A stretch of DNA of 64,000 nucleotides from Tichowtungia aerotolerans (GTDB taxonomy: Bacteria > Verrucomicrobiota > Kiritimatiellia > Kiritimatiellales > Tichowtungiaceae): assembly GCF_009905215.1 (NCBI RefSeq), contig NZ_CP047593.1, positions 1,244,900 to 1,308,899 on the forward strand. Reading direction: 5' to 3'. A program made the position numbers and the translations under genes. Of this stretch, positions 61,703-64,000 are shown one piece after another (position 1 is the first letter of the stretch; each line of letters begins with the position of its first letter). The notes below the pieces were generated by a model. That model was not told the origin of the DNA, did not search any database, and was given only the letters and a program-made list of their open reading frames with translations.

Positions 61703-62074
61703 TCATCCCATAACAAACTTTTTAACGTAGAGTTTGGGTGCGCCAAAATTGATCAAAAGCCCATCATGAATCCGGGCAGGAGTAAGGTATCCGAGTAACT
61801 GGGATACATGCTCATCGGTTGTGTGTTTACAGGCTTTCAGTTCAACAATCAGACAATTTTCTATGAACAGGTCTGTAAAATATTCTCCGAGCACGGTTCG
61901 GTCTTCATCATAAACAGTTAAAGGGTGTTGTTGCTCCTCTTTTAAGCCCAGCTTCCTTAACCTGTGAATCAGAGCGTTCTCATATATTTTTTCGAGATGA
62001 CCAGTTCGATGGTATTTATGAATAGAAAAACTTGTTTCCCGAACGATGTCACACAACTCATTTATTCCCATCAT
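61703..62074 (-). CDS. GxxExxY family protein
   Basis: 123 residues, the normal size. The family-naming motif appears as GHLEKIYENAL (about 24-34) and further signatures are GEYFTDLFIENCLIVELKA (about 63-81) and QLLGYL (about 92-97). The fold resembles PD-(D/E)XK nucleases, with Asp/Glu-x-Lys in VELKA; biochemical function is unknown to me. It has its own AGGAGAG ribosome site. The gene with its RBS is tightly enclosed by near-perfect 28-bp inverted repeats and interrupts the exbD/alpha-toroid junction, so it looks like a mobile gene cassette. Confidence 0.9.
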   Translation of the reverse strand: MMGINELCDIVRETSFSIHKYHRTGHLEKIYENALIHRLRKLGLKEEQQHPLTVYDEDRTVLGEYFTDLFIENCLIVELKACKHTTDEHVSQLLGYLTPARIHDGLLINFGAPKLYVKKFVMG

Positions 62075-62081
62075 TCTCTCC

Positions 62082-62110
62082 TTTTCGTGACTTTTTGTGT
62101 TTTTTGTGGC
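62082..62110 (-). repeat. Right inverted repeat of the GxxExxY cassette
   Basis: On the minus strand it reads GCCACAAAAAACACAAAAAG followed by TCACGAAAA. It differs from the left repeat by one A/G and one extra A. It starts at the stop codon of exbD and ends just before the AGGAGAG of the GxxExxY gene. Confidence 0.75.
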
Positions 62111-62517
62111 TATTCAGCACTGACGACTGTGAGTTTGTTCAACCCGGCTTGTGCGCAGATATCGAGTACGTCGACCAGCCTCGCGTGTTTGGCTCCGCCG
62201 GCGCAGGTGATCAGCACCGTCTGCGACTTGCTGAAGCCCGCCAGCCGGTTCAGAATCCGCTCCAGTTCATTCTTCGAAACCGCCCGGCCGTTCAGGCTGA
62301 AGCCGTCCTCATAAATGTTTACCCGGATCATCTTCGGCGGCGTACGCGGTTCGGTCTGCGACGAGTCGGGCGCCGGACGCGAAATATCGAGATGCGCCAG
62401 AACATCCGGTGTCGAAAACGTCACCAGAAAATAGATGAGCAGCTGGAAGACCACGTCGATCATCGGCGTCATCGACACTTCCATCGGCTCTTCAGCTCTG
62501 TTCCGTTTCTTTCTCAT
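62110..62517 (-). CDS. exbD: ExbD/TolR family biopolymer transport protein (second copy)
   Basis: 135 residues from the ATG at 62517, giving MRKKRNRAEEPMEVSMTPMIDVVFQLLIYFLV; the longer frame to 62607 reads through repeat DNA and is rejected. One TM segment (about 15-38) carries the functional Asp (TPMIDVVFQ). The periplasmic part has VNIYEDGFSLNGRAVSKNELERIL and VLITCAGGAKHARLVDVLDICAQAGLNKL. With ExbB it should use proton flow to drive an envelope process. The start region overlaps an inverted-repeat segment and has no clear Shine-Dalgarno. Confidence 0.88.
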   Translation of the reverse strand: MRKKRNRAEEPMEVSMTPMIDVVFQLLIYFLVTFSTPDVLAHLDISRPAPDSSQTEPRTPPKMIRVNIYEDGFSLNGRAVSKNELERILNRLAGFSKSQTVLITCAGGAKHARLVDVLDICAQAGLNKLTVVSAE

Positions 62518-62525
62518 AACCCATG

Positions 62526-62638
62526 GCCCACGAACCACACGAATAAACACGCATTCGGTTAGGCCGTTTGTAAGGGTGGAACGAGCAAATACCTTCCGCC
62601 CCTCCAATGATTAGTGAAAATTAGTGTGATTCGTGGGC
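62526..62638. repeat. Inverted CCACGAA-type repeats between the two exbD genes
   Basis: GCCCACGAACCACACGAATA (62526-62545) faces GATTAGTGAAAATTAGTGTG...GTGGGC (62609-62638), whose complement reads GCCCACGAATCACACTAAT. About 57 bp of unique sequence lies between. It looks like an emptied or decayed relative of the GxxExxY cassette. Confidence 0.5.
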
Positions 62639-62644
62639 AATCCT

Positions 62645-63070
62645 TCATGCTTTATCCTTGGTGGCGACAAATGAAATCCTGTGAAGGCCAGCAGAGGTGC
62701 AGGCGTCGAGCACGCGTTTAACGTATACATGTTCCGCTCCGCCATCGGCGCGGATGCGGATCGGAATAGACGGACCGTATTTTCCGTAATCGGCAACCGT
62801 TTTGGTGAGAATTTTGCGCAGCTTCGCTTCGGAGAGCGGCGTACGGGCGATAAAGATCCGGCCGCGATCATCCACTTCAATCGTAATCGTGCGCGGGTCC
62901 TTTGCCTCGGTCACCATCGGGCCATGCGGCGACTCGGGCAGCAGGATAAATTCGCTGATCGCCTCTTTTTCGAGCTGCACAGTGCAGACGAAGAAAATGA
63001 TCATCTGGAACACGACATCGATCATCGGTGTCATATTCACGTGACCGCTGGGCTGTTTAAATTTCCCCAT
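62645..63070 (-). CDS. exbD: ExbD/TolR family biopolymer transport protein (first copy)
   Basis: 141 residues. It starts MGKFKQPSGHVNMTPMIDVVFQMIIFFVC, with the TM helix and the essential Asp (about residue 17). The periplasmic domain contains ITIEVDDRGRIFIARTPLSEAKLRKIL and IPIRIRADGGAEHVYVKRVLDACTSAGLHRISF. It begins 2 bp after exbB ends, so the two are cotranscribed. Having two different ExbD proteins with one ExbB is common in PVC bacteria. No TonB gene is visible in the window. Confidence 0.93.
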   Translation of the reverse strand: MGKFKQPSGHVNMTPMIDVVFQMIIFFVCTVQLEKEAISEFILLPESPHGPMVTEAKDPRTITIEVDDRGRIFIARTPLSEAKLRKILTKTVADYGKYGPSIPIRIRADGGAEHVYVKRVLDACTSAGLHRISFVATKDKA

Positions 63071-63072
63071 TC

Positions 63073-63810
63073 TTAATCTCGCGCCTTTTTCATTAACTCC
63101 ATCGTCAGCGCTTCCATATTGAGGCTGATCTTGGCCGCGCGATTGCGGAAAAAGGAGAAGAACCCGAGCGCGGGCACCGCTATCACCAGCCCGGCGGCCG
63201 TTGTATAAAGCGCCTGCGAAATATTGGTGGCGAGCATCGCATTTTTGGCCGCGCCCGCTTCCGTTCCGAGCGTGGCGAATGCCATAATCATCCCCTGCAC
63301 CGTTCCGAGCAGACCAAGCATCGGCGCGAGATTGCCGACCACGTTCAGGTAATTCACGCGCTGCATCAGCTTTTCGCTTTCGAGCTCAGTGGCGACACTC
63401 ACCGCATCCTCGGCGCCATCTCCGATATTGATGAACCCGGCAGAAAGAATATTGGACAGCGCACCGGGCTCTTCATCGCACAGCTCTTTGGCTTTCGAAA
63501 CATCTCCACTTCCAAGAGCGGACCGAACGCCGTCGATCAGCCCCGTCGGAATAAACCGTTTTTCCTTAATCTTCAAAAACGAATCCACGATCAGATGCGT
63601 CCCCGCCACCGACAGCGCCGCCAGGGACAGCCAAAGCACAATACCCAGAAACCCTCCCTTAATGACGACATCCAAGAATCCGTCACCCGTACCCAGCGCT
63701 TCGGCTCCCGCGGCTGCCTCGTTCATCACAACGTCCTGCGCCTGCACGGAAAATACCGCGAGGGTCAGGAGCCCCAAGGTCAAAAGTCGAATGTCTAGCG
63801 TTCGTTTCAT
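63073..63810 (-). CDS. exbB: ExbB/TolQ/MotA family proton channel protein
   Basis: 245 residues. A signal-peptide-like N-terminus (LLTLGLLTLAVFSVQAQ) is followed by TM1 (GFLGIVLWLSLAALSVAGTHLI, about 53-74), a cytoplasmic helical stretch, and the conserved TM2-TM3 region (LNVVGNLAPMLGLLGTVQGMIMAF and ISQALYTTAAGLVIAVPALGFFSFF, about 153-215). This is the TolQ/ExbB signature region. It should form the proton-conducting core with ExbD. A TPR protein gene ends upstream, as in several Exb/Tol-type operons. Confidence 0.94.
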   Translation of the reverse strand: MKRTLDIRLLTLGLLTLAVFSVQAQDVVMNEAAAGAEALGTGDGFLDVVIKGGFLGIVLWLSLAALSVAGTHLIVDSFLKIKEKRFIPTGLIDGVRSALGSGDVSKAKELCDEEPGALSNILSAGFINIGDGAEDAVSVATELESEKLMQRVNYLNVVGNLAPMLGLLGTVQGMIMAFATLGTEAGAAKNAMLATNISQALYTTAAGLVIAVPALGFFSFFRNRAAKISLNMEALTMELMKKARD

Positions 63811-63849
63811 TTCGGTTCCTTTCTAACCGCTGATTATGCAGTTATTAAA

Positions 63850-63878
63850 TTCGCGTCCATTTGCGTTCATTCGCGGTT
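63850..63878. repeat. CGCGAA-type low-complexity repeat at the TPR/exbB junction
   Basis: On the minus strand it reads AACCGCGAATGAACGCAAAT followed by GGACGCGAA. It starts directly after the stop codon of the TPR gene. The layout (NCCxCGAAtnnACxCxAA) matches the other repeats in this operon. Confidence 0.45.
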
Positions 63879-64000
63879 TTATTTTTCTTTTGCGAGTTCG
63901 GCATATTCCGAACCCGGGAATTCATTGATTACTTTCTGAAAATATTCCTCCGCACACGGGTCGTTCATTTTTTTGAGCGCGACGGCCGTTTTATAAGTCG
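63879..64000 (-). CDS. C-terminal end of a TPR/YbgF-like protein (partial)
   Basis: Only the last 39 codons or so are in the window; the gene continues past the right edge. The visible end reads TYKTAVALKKMNDPCAEEYF then QKVINEFPGSEYAELAKEK and a TAA at 63879-63881. FxxVINxFPGSxYAxLA is the typical tetratricopeptide pattern of YbgF/BamD-type proteins (outer-membrane-associated coordinators). It precedes exbB on the same strand with a 68-bp gap, so it probably belongs to the same operon. Confidence 0.7.
   Translation of the reverse strand, partial: TYKTAVALKKMNDPCAEEYFQKVINEFPGSEYAELAKEK

Noticed and set aside
1-64000. CRISPR array or rRNA operon
   Set aside because: No regularly spaced direct repeats of 24-40 bp with unique spacers and no rRNA signature sequences were seen.

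Overview
The window looks like chromosomal DNA of a marine or sediment PVC-superphylum bacterium, most likely Kiritimatiellota (Pontiella-like). This is inferred from gene content: a Cys-type sulfatase, secreted sialate O-acetylesterase-like (SASA) proteins, SUMF1-fold domains, large FG-GAP/VCBS proteins, SSS sugar/acid symporters, DapA-family aldolases and a decayed PEP-CTERM protein. No rRNA is present and I cannot name the species.

Layout. 1-8950 is a type I restriction-modification island on the minus strand (hsdR, fic, hsdM, hsdS), followed by a 5'-truncated remnant of an AlbA_2/RecG-like regulator. 9119-10912 is a tRNA-Gly(UCC) whose 3' end is duplicated 1.7 kb away; a GIY-YIG nuclease gene lies between the copies, and a complete ISL3-family IS (8-bp target duplication) is inserted there too. 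11001-18511 holds a phosphohexomutase, an SSS symporter, a secreted FG-GAP protein and a divergent DapA-family gene. 18863-24464 is mostly housekeeping: purD, a DUF6314 protein, an EamA transporter, purE, an inositol-phosphatase-like gene, a small-molecule kinase and a Sua5/YrdC gene. 24449-28690 is a tight minus-strand operon galM, HMG-CoA reductase, type 2 IPP isomerase, HMG-CoA synthase, followed by a PocR/AraC regulator and divergent galK. 30813-31834 encodes an ECF sigma factor and a probable membrane partner.

32118-60144 is a large polysaccharide-type region. It has a beta-helix/propeller protein, three FG-GAP proteins, and a six-gene minus-strand operon (SUMF1 protein, DapA-family aldolase, SSS symporter, SASA-SUMF1, sulfatase, SASA-SUMF1-SUMF1) divergent from an IclR regulator. 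A SASA gene followed by a three-SUMF1 gene repeats the same domain order as separate genes. The likely joint job is removal of acetyl and sulfate groups from a glycan, import of a released sugar acid, and aldol cleavage. The SUMF1-like domains lack the cysteine pair of formylglycine-generating enzyme, so they are probably not the sulfatase activators. 60146-64000 is an exbB-exbD-exbD energy-transduction operon with a TPR protein upstream and a membrane-anchored alpha-toroid protein downstream. A GxxExxY gene flanked by near-perfect inverted repeats is wedged into it.

The most unexpected signal is a 15-bp dispersed palindrome, consensus TTCCAANNNTTGGAA usually within T/A runs, found about 30 times. 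It occurs in intergenic DNA and in all three reading frames of unrelated genes, so it is selected or mobile as DNA. Where copies are neighbours their start-to-start spacing is 31, 32, 41, 42 or 52 bp, that is 3, 4 or 5 helical turns, which suggests a DNA-binding protein that occupies one face of the helix.
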